A DNA stretch of 64,000 nt from Nematostella vectensis (GCF_932526225.1 NC_064046.1:6497306-6561305); one strand, 5' to 3'; shown: positions 31,357 through 62,277, counted from the first letter of the stretch. Numbers and translations: made by a program. The notes: generated by a model from the sequence alone, not told the origin.

Positions 31357-33063
31357 GTTCCACCAAGCTCATACGAATTTCGTGAGAATACCAAAGCACA
31401 AAAGACCGAAGTTTTCTCTACCAAGGCACAGCCTTAAAAAAACGTTCAAGATTAACAAAGGGCTGTCAAAGCGTTGCTAGGACCCCAAAGGCTCCTTTGA
31501 ATAACACTATTAAGCTAGTTGTCCCTGTAACACCAAGACCCCATATACGTGGGCAACAGGTAAACAAGTTCTTCTGTCGCCCGGATCACTATGCAGGATT
31601 TATTTAATTGGGGGGAAGCCGCGAGGGAGTAGATGAAGCGTAGCTCGTGGACGGGAGGACAGGTCACTATTGAAATGGAGCTAACCCTTGCAGGTACTGT
31701 GCCTGTCAGAAAGCCTCCAGTCAGAGCTAAACACTTTCTCACGGTGCCATCTCAAAGAACAAGGCCACAGAGTGAGAGTTTTGCAGGATTTCTAGACTAA
31801 CGAAGCAGTAATCTTCCTCATCTATGTATATCACAGTTGGCGACGCCACAGATGGCAGTGATCTTACCTTGGGAACTTGGCCTATTAAACAACGCCAACA
31901 GATCATGATGTAAGAGAACGAACCCCCCGTATTAGGGTATGTTCGAATGATGACGTCCGTAAAAACTATTTTTAGAACAAGCAGTTATTTTTAGATACGT
32001 CTCTGATTGGTTAGCGCTTACGTTTCCTAACAACATGAGTCTTAGGCGCGATCACATCTTGAGCAATGTGATCCGGCAAAGGGTGTTTTGGAAATCTTTT
32101 TGACCGAAAATACCTTCCTTTTTTACGAACGCTTTAAAAATGATCTTCCATAGAGTACGCTGGAGCCAATCAACCGTTTCTGGGACATTGAAATTCATAA
32201 AGTGCGTCATTTTTGGCTCTGGGATCAACTTCCCCAGTAAAGGTTGTCACTGCTGATTCGCAAATTATAACACAACAGTCAATCATAAATCTGTGTTTAC
32301 AAAACACAATTCTCTTCCAATTACCTTTTAATGAAAAAGATACATCCAGAACTTAACACCATCATATTCACACCGATATTACAAATAAAAGATTTCAAGT
32401 CTTTATAATGAAGTAAATCTTATTCCAGTCACAAGGGTTTCTTGAGTGACATGATTTCTGAACATTTGCGTGGAAAAATTGAAGTTCATTCATCTAAAAA
32501 TGTTTTAAATCAAAGAGGCCTTCTTGTATTAAAATACATAACATAGACTCTGAGAATGCCTAGGTATTCTATCTCACCGAATTGCAGAGAAAAGGAACTT
32601 TATATGAGTCTGCACGATGCATCTTGAATAAACTCCAAATTCACCGTCTCCCCGACGTCTTCCCGTTCAATTATTCATATCACATTTAGATAACTGAACA
32701 TTAGATAACTTAACAGATAACAGGACACCACCCCATGAGTAGCATTGTGATCATGAGCCTTGAAGAGCAGCTAAAAGGATAAAAACAGGTAGCGAACGAA
32801 GTAAAGAAGTGCAGAGGGAAAAAAATTGTTGTGAAATTGTACTAGCTAGTGCCCATAACCAAATATGGCGCGACGAACCATGTATGGATGCTATGATTGA
32901 CAAGCTCGCGCAATCTAAAAATAGCTTTCATGGACGACATCATGGGCCACGGGGATTTGTTCTCTTATATCATGGTCTCTTGACAACGCCTATATCAGCC
33001 GCAAAAAGGAAATAAGTACACCATCCATCGTATAGACATCGAAACACAACAGGTGCTATATAA
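31357..33063. other. Gene-free stretch after the laminin-G tail
   Basis: Probably the 3' UTR of the preceding gene at first, then intergenic. Short ORFs around 31515-31742 and 32809-33015 show no family features. Confidence 0.4.
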
Positions 33064-33530
33064 GTAAAACCTTCTAACGTGTGATTGGCACCACAGACCA
33101 ATTTATACTCTATCACCTTTTCAGCAACACCTTCCCTCATGTGGACGGCGCCGCAGATAAAGAGCTTTACAGTAACCCCATTCGTGTGGACGACGTCACA
33201 GAACAAGAGTTGTGAGGAACACCTTCGTGTGGACGACGCCACAGAACAAGAGTTGTACAGTAACACCTTCGTGTGGGCGACGCCACAGAACAAGAGTTGT
33301 ACAGTAACACCTTCGTGTGGATGACGCCACAGAACAAGAGTTGTACAGTAACACTTTCGTGTGGGCGACGCCACGGAACATGAGTTGTACATTAACACCT
33401 TCGTGTGGATGACGACACAGAACAAGAGTTGTACAGTAACACTTTCGTGTGGGAGACGCCACGGAACAAGAGTTGTGCAGTAACACCTTCTTTTGGGCGA
33501 CGCCACGAAACAATAGCTTCATAGTAACTC
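33064..33530. repeat. 44-bp minisatellite, about 10 copies
   Basis: Units carry ACAGAACAAGAGTTGTACAG and CTTCGTGTGGRCGACGCC. The spacing between the ACAG/ACGG landmarks is 44 bp in six consecutive units (33241 to 33505), and the left copies are more diverged. Open frames of up to 178 codons on both strands are by-products of a stop-free unit. Confidence 0.9.
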
Positions 33531-34512
33531 AGGAGCCAGTAGGCTAAAGAATAAAAAGGCAACAACAACATATACTAACGCTTTTTGTTAAAATTAATAG
33601 TCAAGCAATATACGCGGTGACAATAATAAACGCCCATTTCGTTTTCCGGGCTTATTTACGGAGTACGAAAAACAGAAAATAATTGAAAAATCTGTTTAAA
33701 ATAAAGAAAAATACTAAAACTACCAACGACCTAATCCAAATATGTACAATTATATAATTTCTATTAATCAAGTTTGATTTTTACCGCCCGGCTTAATTTT
33801 GGTCAATTTTTAGACATTTTCTGTTCAAGTCGAAAAATACCGAAAAATCGCAAATTAAGTATATTCGAAAAATACATTTTTCCCTCTCAAGCCAAAAATA
33901 TTTATCCGATTCGTTTCAAATTTTAACAGAATACTAAGGTCATCAAGGGCTGTCTCCTGACAAAAGATGGTATTTTTGTTCTGAACAACAAATTTCTTGG
34001 TTTGAGACGGTCACTCTTAAGATTATTCAACCCGGCGCAGTAAGAACGTAGCTTACGTATTTAGAAAAAAAAAAAAGGTTGCACAGTTTTTTTTAGCGAT
34101 ATACACCCGATAAACGGGAATCGGTTCTTTTTTTTTTTTATTATTGGGATACCTGTACATAACAACTGACCAATCACAGAGAGCTATTCAGCTGTCTTCT
34201 CTTTCGCACATCTCGTTCTTGTGACTTGATGTGAAGGAGCGACCAATTCGTTAAAATGTTCCTCAACGGAGCAGGGTTACATGCTGAAACTACTGCTGTA
34301 TGCTTTAAACTAATGTGGCTTTAACTCCGAATAAGTTCTAGTGAGAGTATTGCAGCGTGGAATTAATATGGAAGTCAAATATTTTTGGAAGCAGAATGTT
34401 TTTGCGAGCTCTTCCGTTTAGAACTTGTGCGCGTGCGCTAACCGGGCTGAGCCGGGTATCATCCAACCAGAAGCCAGGGTTTCAACCACACGTGTATCTG
34501 TGGAGTTCCAAC
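33531..34512. other. Intergenic region and KARS promoter region
   Basis: AT-rich to about 34250, then the likely promoter and 5' UTR of KARS. CACGTG at about 34490 lies just upstream of the ATG. No TATA box at a convincing distance. Confidence 0.4.
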
Positions 34513-50960
<16,448 letters not shown>

Positions 50961-51091
50961 AAATAATACTAAAATAGAAGAAACCTTTCATCTCACATTC
51001 CGGTCAGATCCCTTATAGACTTTGCTTTAAAAGAAATGAAGATGTACTATAGATACCCCTTGAATTACAATGATGGCCATGACTTGTTATA

Positions 51092-51097
51092 AATAAA
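51092..51097 (+). terminator. KARS polyadenylation signal
   Basis: AATAAA 132 nt after the stop codon, the first good signal downstream. Gives a short 3' UTR ending near 51110-51120. Confidence 0.6.
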
Positions 51098-51348
51098 AAA
51101 GGAAATGGCCCCCCTTATCCCCCCTCTGGGTAGAAAGCTTAGTATCCATAACTGCAGTAAGTCAAGGTAATCGGTCTCCCCTTGAAGATTTTAATCGATC
51201 GCGAAACTGTAAGCTATGTGCTCATACGAGGCAGCGAGAATGTGGCGGGCGAAAATGTCCACGTTTACCCTTTTTGGTTCTGTACATATTGTTTTTACTA
51301 TTTTGGTATGCAATGCAGTGTTCCGGAAGCAATGGGTGGAAGGTACTA

Positions 51349-51489
51349 GAGTGGTTTTCAAAATCCCGTGCAACAAAATGTGATAGTCAAAGTGTAATAG
51401 TCAATCCCGAACAAAAGAGAACAAAGATATTACAATGTATTTGTACTAGATGAACTAAATGGTATTTCACAGGTTTTTGAAAACCACTC
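51349..51489. mobile_element. TA-flanked MITE, copy 2
   Basis: GAGTGGTTTTCA at the left and TGAAAACCACTC at the right are perfect inverses with TA on both sides. Same family as 2241-2382. 141 bp. Confidence 0.85.
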
Positions 51490-53530
51490 TATTGTACAAC
51501 TATCCAAAATAAAGTTGCATCTAAAATTGAATATATGGTATCCCTCAGGACTTCATGGGCGTCAAATGAATAAGCAAATATGTATAGATGAAAATGAATC
51601 TACAGTAGTATTGGAAAATGTTCCAATCTTGTCCTAGTCATCTAAGGCTAATTTCAAACATCGTATTGTTCAATGTAAAAGAAGATGAAACAATCGACTT
51701 GATTCATTTGCATGAATTCGCATTGAATACGGCTTACGGATGATACTAAGTTTGAACTTAGCCTAAACACCAATTTTACGGAGCTTCTCACTCGACGTTG
51801 TTGAATAACGACTTGGACCAGGTCCGCCCCTTTTATTCTGCAGACCATTCTATGATGTAATTGCAAACCAACGCTTTTACATACACTCTTTGTAATTCAG
51901 CCCCTTTGCCCTGATACATTTTAATGTATAAGCCCTTTTTCAAAAATATGCTGTGCTTTTCATGAACACGTTCTATTTCAACTAAGTTCGCACTCCCATT
52001 CGTCTTAGCCCGCAGCGATTCATGGGTAGCGTATAAATGGCTGAATCCTGTCTTCTGAAGGCCATTGGGATGTTCACAAGAACATGAAGATTTCTAACAT
52101 TTTGAAAGCCTGGATTTGTTTTATTTACGCTTATTTTCTTTCTAGCGGAGCCGGCCGCGCGCGTAGCCCCATAGGCATAGAAATATGGTATAGGTATGCG
52201 ACTTGGTTTTTGTGGTCATCGCGCGGGTACCCTGTGGTGTCACTCGCCAGCCAGCCGCGCGACTCCCAGGCCCCACTCGGCCCCGAAATGGCGACTAAAT
52301 GCAAGCACGGAGCAGGGGAAAAAGTTCTTGTCGATTATGCGATGATTATTTATTTTGCCTCAAATTTTGTGACTTAAGGATAAAGTCAACTAGAGGAGAT
52401 CTACTAGCATTCATTCACGCCAAGATTTATCTGGTTTTAGCTAGTAAATTTAAGCAAGTAACAGTTCACATTAAAAAGCGAACAGAACCACAAGAAAGCG
52501 AACAAAAAAAAAAAACAATGCAAGGTGAGTTTCGGACGACGATTTGTATTGTCTATTGAGGATATGACGGTTATTAGGCTTTTTGTTGTCCTTTTTGTAT
52601 GCTTTGAAAATGCGAGTACTTAACTCAGTAATCAAATTATTTGAGCATAACAGGTTTTGTTTTGACATTCTTCGTTTTATCTATATTCTTGATTGTGTTG
52701 AATAAAATACAATACAACAAAAACTTGAATTCGTCTTTAATAAGACTTCTTCAGGGCAGATTGATTGTGTTAAGATATTTCATAAAGGCTAACCAATATC
52801 GTGTTGCATTTGTCAAATACTGCTAAAGAAGACCGTTCTTGTCTTTATATCCTGTGCTCTTAGTCCTAAGAAGATACATATCCTTAGAAGATACATCAGC
52901 TTTTTCAACTTACAAGAGAAATTTTCCTTACCGAGAAAAAAAAAAACCCTATTTTCAATATGTATTGTTGTTATTGTCTGCATCTTGCATCTCATGTGTT
53001 TATTTTTTTTTTCAAATAGTTGTGGAAAATTAGTTAGATTATAAATGGCTTGATAAAAAGATTGTTTTGAAAGAAATAAGAAATAATTGTTTTCACTCTT
53101 TTATGAACCAGGAACTACCTGAGGGCCAAGATGAATGCTAAAGACTGGAAGACATGAGAATTAAAAATCATGTCTTGAAGAGAACAGTAGGATGTTCTTA
53201 TTCACTAGTCATTTGATACCCCCACACCCATTGTCCCAGGGATGGTGGGGGATTAAACTTTAATAAAAGCCTGTTTCCAAGTTAAGAGTAAAAAACAGTC
53301 AATACCACCACCCCTCTTGGCATATTCTGGTTAAAAAGTGGTCTAAAACCCCACATTAACCCCTGACTTCTGCGGGACCATAAGGGAGGGGGCGCAAAAG
53401 ACTAGTTCATTACTATGTGATTCAGCAGTACACACATAGGTTTTTTTAGAACAAGATACTTATATCATATAAAACTAAAAACAAACTTTTGTTTTTTAAA
53501 TAATAAATCTGTAAAGAAAACAGTTTTCTA
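51490..53530. other. Intergenic stretch downstream of KARS
   Basis: No exon recognised. Contains a diverged copy of dispersed module B at about 52146-52300 (GGAGCCGGCCGCGCGCG.., CCAGCCAGCCGCG). The rest is AT-rich. Confidence 0.4.
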
Positions 53531-54860
53531 TCAACCTAAAGATAATGGGAAAGGGGATATTTTAGAAAAGTACTGAATATAATTATCACATTATTGTTAT
53601 TATATTTTCTTTTCAAACATTTAAAGAAGAGTCATATTTTTTCCTTTTTCTTTTCCCTGTTGACTATTTTTATGCAATTGATGCTCTTTGCTATTTCCCC
53701 TCTACACCAAAAATAAATTAATGAACAGATTTTATATTTAAATTAGTAATTTTCATTTAGTACTCTCACTTATATCTTCTTTTTAGGATTTTCTTTCTAA
53801 GTCGCTTTCCCATTACATTTATTTTAGGGGTTTAGATTTATTTTATTGGAATAGTTGGATCCAGGGTTTCTCAAAACACCAAAATATAATGCATTACTGG
53901 ATGTATATTTGTAGATATTAATTCCCATGGGGATGGAAAATCACCACTTAAAATGGTACATTAAAACTTCAGTATCTAAAATTGTGTATGACACTATATT
54001 CCATCTTTGAAATCCTGTTTCATCCATTGTTCTTCGCAAGGACAAAGCTTGTCAGAATGTAGCTTTACAAATGTACATTAATGGAACTTTTATTAAGGGG
54101 AAGGGTTTTTTTAGGGCAAGATACCCAAACTTTATAACACTAGCAACAACCTTGTTCTTTTTCAATAATAGAATTCTGTTCACATAGCTTGGATAGCATA
54201 GACATGGCCTCTTTAGAGGCCTGTGGTGGTGAAAGGGTTAAGATAATGGATAAGGGGAAATGTCAAGAAATGCTCAATCAAATTATTTTCATTACTGTTA
54301 TATTTTTTTCACCAAACCTTTCAAGTTGAGTCAATTTACTTTATATTTCCTCTCCCGTCGACTATTTTTTAGTCAATTGATATTCTTTGCTTCCTCTCTA
54401 CCCAAAACATAGATCAATGAAAGGGTTTGGTTTGAAATTAGAAGTTAGCATTTTAGCAGTCAGTGATGCCTTGGATGTTTTTTTTGGGGGGTTTGCTTCC
54501 AAAATCAATCTGTTTTTTCTTCATTGCATTCATTTGGGAGTAGACCACCAACAACAAGGCCACTATATGGTAAAGGGGGTGCACCAATATGTAATGCATA
54601 AAAGGAGATATATTTTTGGATTTTAATTTCCAGACATTTTTTTGAATATTCGGTCCAATGAAGGAGAGAATCGCCTCTAAATCAATACATAAAAATTACA
54701 GTATGGCATCTAAACAGTCTAAATATATTATTTTGAATCTTTGGAATGCTGTTACATCCATGACATTTTCTGCACAATGGCAAAGCTTGTCAGAGTATTG
54801 TTTTGATTTAAAAAAATATTCATAATGGAACTTCTATGATGGGACATAAGAATTTACCAT
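53531..54860. repeat. Diverged tandem duplication, about 700-bp unit
   Basis: Landmarks recur in order about 700 bp apart: GATAATGG.AA.GGG, TTGACTATTTTT (or TCGACTATTTTTT) before CAATTGAT, GCAA.GACAAAGCTTGTCAGA (or GGCAAAGCTTGTCAGA), and AATGGAACTT. No ORF is shared between copies, so it is non-coding. Confidence 0.65.
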
Positions 54861-55435
54861 TAGACTCTTGATGACTTTGACAGCCATATTCACACCAGGA
54901 ATTGTGTTTGTTAACTTTGATGTACTGCATAATTTAAATTATTGAATAAGGCCTGGATCCATTTGGTTGGTACAATAAATAAATCTCAGTAAAGAGCAGG
55001 ATCCTAGATCCCCCAAAAATACCTTGATCAGTCAACACAAAAGGTGTTCAATGCTGGCTCCGCTTTTAGGCAGTGCCTAAATCTATATTATTTGATACCC
55101 ATGAAGTTAGGCGCAGATCTCAATCCAGTTGTCCCGGTCGCTTTAGTTCAGCAATTCTGTCTCAGCCACACTACGCCTAATCATGTTTCTGGTTGCTACG
55201 ATCCCGTTCCCGGGATTCTTGTCTTATTTCTTGTTTGTTTGTTTTCATTTGTTTCCGGGTTTGGGTTTCATAATGAAGACACTAGGACCGAGATTGTTTT
55301 CCCGCGTATCATGCAGTTTACTTCCAGGTATATACTTCATAGGGAACGATTAAAGGGCCTTGCACTCGGGCGGCTACGGTAACTACTTTAAGTACGCATC
55401 CTGAAGTGTATCATAAGATAGTGTATCATACCGTA
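54861..55435. other. Spacer before the large minisatellite
   Basis: A 112-codon frame (55044-55382) has some protein-like hydrophobic stretches but no family match and no splice context. Not called as a gene. Confidence 0.35.
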
Positions 55436-58400
55436 TCATACCACACCATACGTACACACGATACACACCATCCACAGCTATCTACACCATACACAACCAT
55501 CCACACCATACACACCCATCCACACCATACACAGCTATCCACACCATACACAGCCATACACATCTATCCACACCATCCACAACCATCCACATCTATCCAC
55601 ACCATCCACATCTATCCATACTATACACAGCCATACACACCATACACAGCTATCTACACCATACACAGCTATCTACACCATACACAGCTATCCACACCAT
55701 ACACAGCTACCCACACCATACACAGCTATCCACACCATCCACAGCCATACACAGCTATCTACACCATACAGAGCTATCCACACCATACACAGCTATCCAC
55801 ACCATACACAGCTATCCACACCATACACACCCATTCACAGCTATACACAGCCATACACAGCTATCCACACCATACACAGCCATCCATAGCTATCCACACC
55901 ATACACAGCTATCCACACCATCCACAGCTATCCACACCATACACAGCTATCCACACCACACACAGCTATCTACACCATCCACAGCTAATCCACACCATAC
56001 ACAGCTATCCACACCATACACGGCTATCTACACCATACACACCATCCACAGCTATCCACACCATCCACAGCTATCCACACCATACACAGCTATCCACACC
56101 ATACACAGATATCCACACCATACACAGCTATCCACATCTATCTACAGCTATCCACACCATACACAGCTATCCACATCTATCTAAGCTATCCACATCATAC
56201 ACTGCTATCCACACCATCCACAGCCATCCACAACTATCCACACCATACACAGCTATCCACACCATCCACAGCTATCCACACCATACACAGCTATCCACAC
56301 CACACACAGCTATCTACACCATACACAGCCATCCACACCATACACAGCTATCCACACCATACACGGCTATCTACACCATACACACCATCCACAGCTATCC
56401 ACACCATCCACAGCTATCCACACCATACACAGCTATCCACACCATACACAGATATCCACACCATACACAGCTATCCACATCTATCTACAGCTATCCACAC
56501 CATACACAGCTATCCACATCTATCTAAGCTATCCACATCATACACTGCTATCCACACCATCCACAGCCATCCACAACTATCCACACCATACACAGCTATC
56601 CACACCACCCACAGCTATCCACACCATCCACAGCTATCCACACCATCCACAGCTATCTACACCATACACAGCCATCCACACCATACACAGCTATCCACAC
56701 CATCCACAGCCATACACACCATCCACAGCCATATACACACCATCCACAGCCATCCACAACTATCCACACCATACACAGCTATCCACACCATCCACAGCTA
56801 TCCACATCATCCACACCATCCACAGCTATCCACACCATCCACAGCTATCTACACCATCCACAGTTAATCCACACCATACACAGCTATCCAGACCATCCAC
56901 AGCTATCTACACCATACACAGCCATCCACACCATACACAGCTATCCACACCATACACAGCTATCCACGCCATACACAGCTATCCACACCATACACAGCTA
57001 TCCGCACCATACACAGCTATCCCCTCCATACACAACCATCCACAGCCATACACAGCTATCCACACTATACACAGCTATCCACACAATACACAGCCATACA
57101 CAGCTATCTACACCATACAGAGCTATCCACACCATACACAGCTATCCACACCATACACAGCTATCCACGCCATACACAGCTATCCACACCATACACAGCT
57201 ATCCACACCATACACAGCTATCCACACCATCCACATCTATCCACACTATACACAGCTATCCACACCATCCACAGCCATACACAGCTATCTACACCATACA
57301 CAGCTATCCACACCATACACAGCTATCCACACCATACACAGCTATCCACGCCATACACACCCATCCACACCATCCACAGCTATCCACGCTATACACAGCC
57401 ATACACAGCTATCCACACCATACACAGCTATCCACACCATCCACAGCCATCCATAGCTATCCACACCATACACAGCTATCCGCACCATCCACAGCTATCC
57501 ACACCATACACAGCTATCCACACCACACACAGCTATCTACACCATCCACAGCTAATCCACACCATACACAGCTATCCACACCATCCACAGTTATCTACAC
57601 CATACACAGCTATCCACACCACACACAGCTATCTACACCATCCACAGCTAATCCACACCATACACAGCTATCCACACCATACACGGCTATCTACACCATA
57701 CACACCATCCACAGCTATCCACACCATCCACAGCTATCCACACCATACACAGCTATCCACACCATACACAGATATCCACACCATACACAGCTATCCACAT
57801 CTATCTACAGCTATCCACACCATACACAGCTATCCACATCTATCTAAGCTGTCCACATCATACACTGCTATCCACACCATCCACAGCCATCCACAACTAT
57901 CCACACCATACACAGCTATCCACACCATCCACAGCTATCCACACCATACACAGCTATCCACACCACACACAGCTATCTACACCATACACAGCCATCCACA
58001 CCATACACAGCTATCCACACCATACACGGCTATCTACACCATACACACCATCCACAGCTATCTACACCATCCACAGCTATCCACACCATACACAGCTATC
58101 CACACCATACACAGATATCCACACCATACACAGCTATCCACATCTATCTACAGCTATCCACACCATACACAGCTATCCACATCTATCTAAGCTATCCACA
58201 TCATACACTGCTATCCACACCATCCACAGCCATCCACAACTATCCACACCATACACAGCTATCCACACCATCCACAGCTATCCACACCATCCACAGCTAT
58301 CCACACCATCCACAGCTATCTACACCATACACAGCCATCCACACCATACACAGCTATCCACACCATCCACAGCCATACACACCATCCACAGCCATATACA

Positions 58401-60730
58401 CACCATCCACAGCCATCCACAACTATCCACACCATACACAGCTATCCACACCATCCACAGCTATCCACATCATCCACACCATCCACAGCTATCCACACCA
58501 TCCACAGCTATCTACACCATCCACAGTTAATCCACACCATACACAGCTATCCACACCATCCACAGCTATCTACACCATACACAGCCATCCACACCATACA
58601 CAGCTATCCACACCATACACAGCTATCCACGCCATACACAGCTATCCACACCATACACAGCTATCCGCACCATACACAGCTATCCCCTCCATACACAACC
58701 ATCCACAGCCATACACAGCTATCCACACTATACACAGCTATCCACACAATACACAGCCATGCACAGCTATCTACACCATACAGAGCTATCCACACCATAC
58801 ACAGCTATCCACACCATACACAGCTATCCACGCCATACACAGCTATCCACACCATACACAGCTATCCACACCATACACAGCTATCCACACCATCCACATC
58901 TATCCACACTATACACAGCTATCCACACCATCCACAGCCATACACAGCTATCTACACCATACACAGCTATCCACACCATACACAGCTATCCACACCATAC
59001 ACAGCTATCCACGCCATACACACCCATCCACACCATCCACAGCTATCCACGCTATACACAGCCATACACAGCTATCCACACCATACACAGCTATCCACAC
59101 CATCCACAGCCATCCATAGCTATCCACACCATACACAGCTATCCGCACCATCCACAGCTATCCACACCATACACAGCTATCCACACCACACACAGCTATC
59201 TACACCATCCACAGCTAATCCACACCATACACAGCTATCCACACCATCCACAGCTATCTACACCATACACAGCCATCCACACCATACACAGCTATCCACA
59301 CCATACACAGCTATCCACACCATACACAGCTATCCACACCATCCACAGCTATCCACACCATCCACAGCTATCCACACCATACACAACAACCCATACTATA
59401 CACAGCTATCCACACCGTACACAGCTATCCGCACCATCCACAACCAAACACATCTATCCACACCATCCACATCTATCCACACTATACACAGCTATCCACA
59501 CCATACACAGCTATCCACACCATACACACCCATCCACACCATACACACCCATCCACACCATCCATAGCTATCCACGCTATACACAGCCATCCATAGCTAT
59601 CCACACCATACACAGTCATCCATAGCTATCCACACCATACACAGCTATCCACACCATACACGGCTATCTACACCATCCACAGCTATCCACACCATCCACA
59701 GCTATCCACACCATCCACAGCTATCCACACCATACACAGCTATCCACACCATCCACAGCTATCCACACCATACACAGTTATCCACACCATACACAGCTAT
59801 TCACGCCATACACAGCTATCCACACCATACACAGCTATCCACGCCATACACAGCTATCCACACCATACACAGCTATCCATACCATACACAGCTATCCCCA
59901 CCCTACACAGCTATCCACATCTATCTACAGCTATCCACACCATACACAGCTATCCACATCTATCTAAGCTATCCACACCATACACAGCTATCCACACCAT
60001 ACACAGCCATCCACAGTTATCCACACCATACACAGCTATCCACACCATCCACAGCCATACACACCATACACAGCCATCCACAGTTATCCACGCCATACAC
60101 AGCTATCCACATCATCCACAGCTAACTACACCATACACAGCTACCCACACCATACACAGCTATCCACACCATACACAGCTACCCACACCATACACAGCTA
60201 TCCACACCATCCACAACCATCCACACCATACACATTTATCCACACCATACACAGCTATCCACACCACACACAGCTATCCACACTATACACAGCTATTCAC
60301 ACCATACACAGCTACCCACACCATCCACAGCTATCCACACCATCCACAAACATCCACACCATACACATCTATCCACACCATACACAGCTATATCCACACT
60401 ATACATAGCCATCCACAGCTATCCACATCTATCTATAGCTATCCACACCATACACAGCTATCCACACCATACACAGCCATCCACAGCTATCCACACCATA
60501 CACAGCTATCCACACAATCAACAGCTACACACACCATCCACAGCTATCCGCATCATCCACACCATCCACACTTATCCACACCATCCACAGCTATCCACAC
60601 CACAGCCATACACATCATACACAGCCATACACACCATCCACAGCTATCCACACGATCCACAGCTATCCACACAATACACAACTATCCACGCTATACACAG
60701 CTATCCACAGCTATCCACACCATACACAGA
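55436..60730. repeat. 5.3-kb minisatellite, 19-bp unit
   Basis: Consensus CCACACCATACACAGCTAT with point variants (CCATCCACAGC, CATCTATCTA). G is nearly absent from the + strand. Because 19 is not a multiple of 3 and the unit lacks stops, all + frames are open for long distances (e.g. 55406-56527 and 58759-59625) with a 57-bp peptide period. Rare variants recur at fixed spacing, which shows a higher-order structure of about 1.65 kb. Confidence 0.97.
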
Positions 60731-60734
60731 ATGA

Positions 60735-60795
60735 CTGTGCGCACGCGCACGCGCATATTGCGATCATCACCACGTGGACAGTCTTGTCGTTAGAC
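60735..60795 (+). promoter_or_regulatory. Promoter-like GC block
   Basis: GCGCACGCGCACGCGC resembles tandem NRF1 sites and CACGTG is an E-box. Both lie within 60 bp of a TOP-like start and contrast with the repeats on either side. Confidence 0.45.
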
Positions 60796-60825
60796 TTTCT
60801 TTTTGACTGACTTCAACTCAAAATG
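60796..60825 (+). CDS. Possible first exon ending at the start codon
   Basis: A pyrimidine tract (CTTTCTTTTT from about 60795) resembles a 5'-TOP transcription start. It is followed by GACTGACTTCAACTCAAAATG and immediately by GTAAGC at 60826, so the coding part of this exon would be the ATG alone. This layout is common in ribosomal-protein genes. No second exon was found before the window ends, so the product cannot be named. Confidence 0.4.
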
Positions 60826-61084
60826 GTAAGCAATATAGTATATATACGGCAAATATATGAAAACTAAATTGAAGCTATTGTACGATTGCAATTAGTCTTT
60901 CTATGTGCCATTTTCGCCCACATTTTTATTCATTCGCTTAACCTAACCTCAATCATTTTACATATACTTTGATAACCAAAATTCAAGAAAATTAGGTTAG
61001 CGTTCAGATTAAGAATACAAGAGAACTAGGTTAGCGGTCAGATTCAAATTTAATGTACTTTGAGTTTTTTGGTTTGGATCGGGT

Positions 61085-62277
61085 ATTCGTACCAAGACGT
61101 AGGGGCCTAAAGTGGTGTGGTAGTGAGGTGGGTGTGATCATATGGTATTGTAATGTTGGAGGGTGATGGTGAAGGATGGCTAGTAAGGTAATGTAGAGTG
61201 GAGATGGTAGTAATGTAATTACGGTGAAAAGGTGGATAGGTTAGACTAGTAGGTGGTGGAGGGTGGTGAAAAGATAAAGTTGGACTATAGAATAGGTTGT
61301 GGTAGTGTGTGGTGGGTAGGTGAAAAAGAAAAAAATAATAATAATATGGTGTGGTATGGAGATGGCTAATGTCTGTGTTGGTGGGGAAAATTGGTACGGT
61401 GTATAGGTAAGAGTGGTGGTGAGGGAGATGTGGAGTAGATAAGGCTTATAATTTAGCGTGATGGGTCTGTGTGTGTTTTAAAATGGTAGTGGTGCGGAGG
61501 TCGATTTAAAATTTGTGAGGTTATGGTGTAAATGTGGGTGATAATGTATCGTTATGATGTTAGGTGATCGTAAGGTGTTGGTTTGTGGGTAGGTAGGGTG
61601 GGTCATAGGGTGTGGTCGTTTGTAGTTGGGTTTTGTGCTGTGGGATAAATGTTTGTATGGTGGGGGAGGGGGCTGTATGTAGGTGTTTGTAGGGGGGGGG
61701 AATTGGTTGTGGGGTAGTGTCTGGTGTAGGGTATGGTTGGTTGGTGTGTTGTGGGTTGGTTGATATAGTCGTGGGATGCTATGGTGTGTTGTATGTAGTA
61801 GGCTATGTGTGGAGGGGTAGATGTGTGTGTGGTGGGAGGGGGGTTGGGCTGTATGTAAGGTGTGGTGTTGGAGGGAGCGCTGGTTGTAGGACTAGTGGCT
61901 GCTGTAGGGTGTGGTTGGTTTGGTGTGTTGTAGGGTGAGTAGTGTTGTGGCCATGGGGGGGGGGGGGGAAGGGGTGTGTGGTTTTGGTGTTGGCAGGGGT
62001 CTGGCTTGTGTAGGGTGTGTTAGGTGTGTATATTTTAGGTGAGAGTGTAGGAAAGTGTGAGGGGGGGAAGGAAGTGTATGTGTAGGTGTGTGGGGCTTAG
62101 GTGGGTGTTGGTGTTGTGTTGGGGCTTGGAATAATCGTGGTGGGTTGTATGATTGCGTGGTATGGGTAAAGTGGGTATGGGGCTTTTTGTGGGGTGATGG
62201 ATGAGGGGGTGCTTGTTGTGGGGTAGGTGGGTGGTTAGGTGCGGGTGATGTGAGTAGGGGGGTACTTGGGTGCTTAG
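61085..62277 (+). repeat. G/T-rich, C-poor low-complexity tract, left part
   Basis: Almost no C on the + strand, many GTGG, GGTG and G-runs, no fixed period. It would be the intron of the putative 60.8-kb gene. Open frames are compositional artefacts. Confidence 0.75.

Noticed and set aside
32970..33522. Overlapping minus-strand open frames of 178 and 108 codons
   Set aside because: Generated by the 44-bp minisatellite; the unit is not a multiple of 3, so frames rotate and no single protein is favoured.
33064..33530. Possible CRISPR-like array of regular repeats
   Set aside because: Contiguous diverged minisatellite without spacers, in animal DNA.
55044..55382. 112-codon frame with hydrophobic stretches
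   Set aside because: No family similarity, weak start, adjacent to satellite; insufficient support for a gene.
55406..59625. Two long open frames (373 and 288 codons) of His/Thr/Pro/Tyr repeats
   Set aside because: They follow from a stop-free 19-bp satellite unit that is open in all + frames; no start context, splice sites or non-repeat domain.
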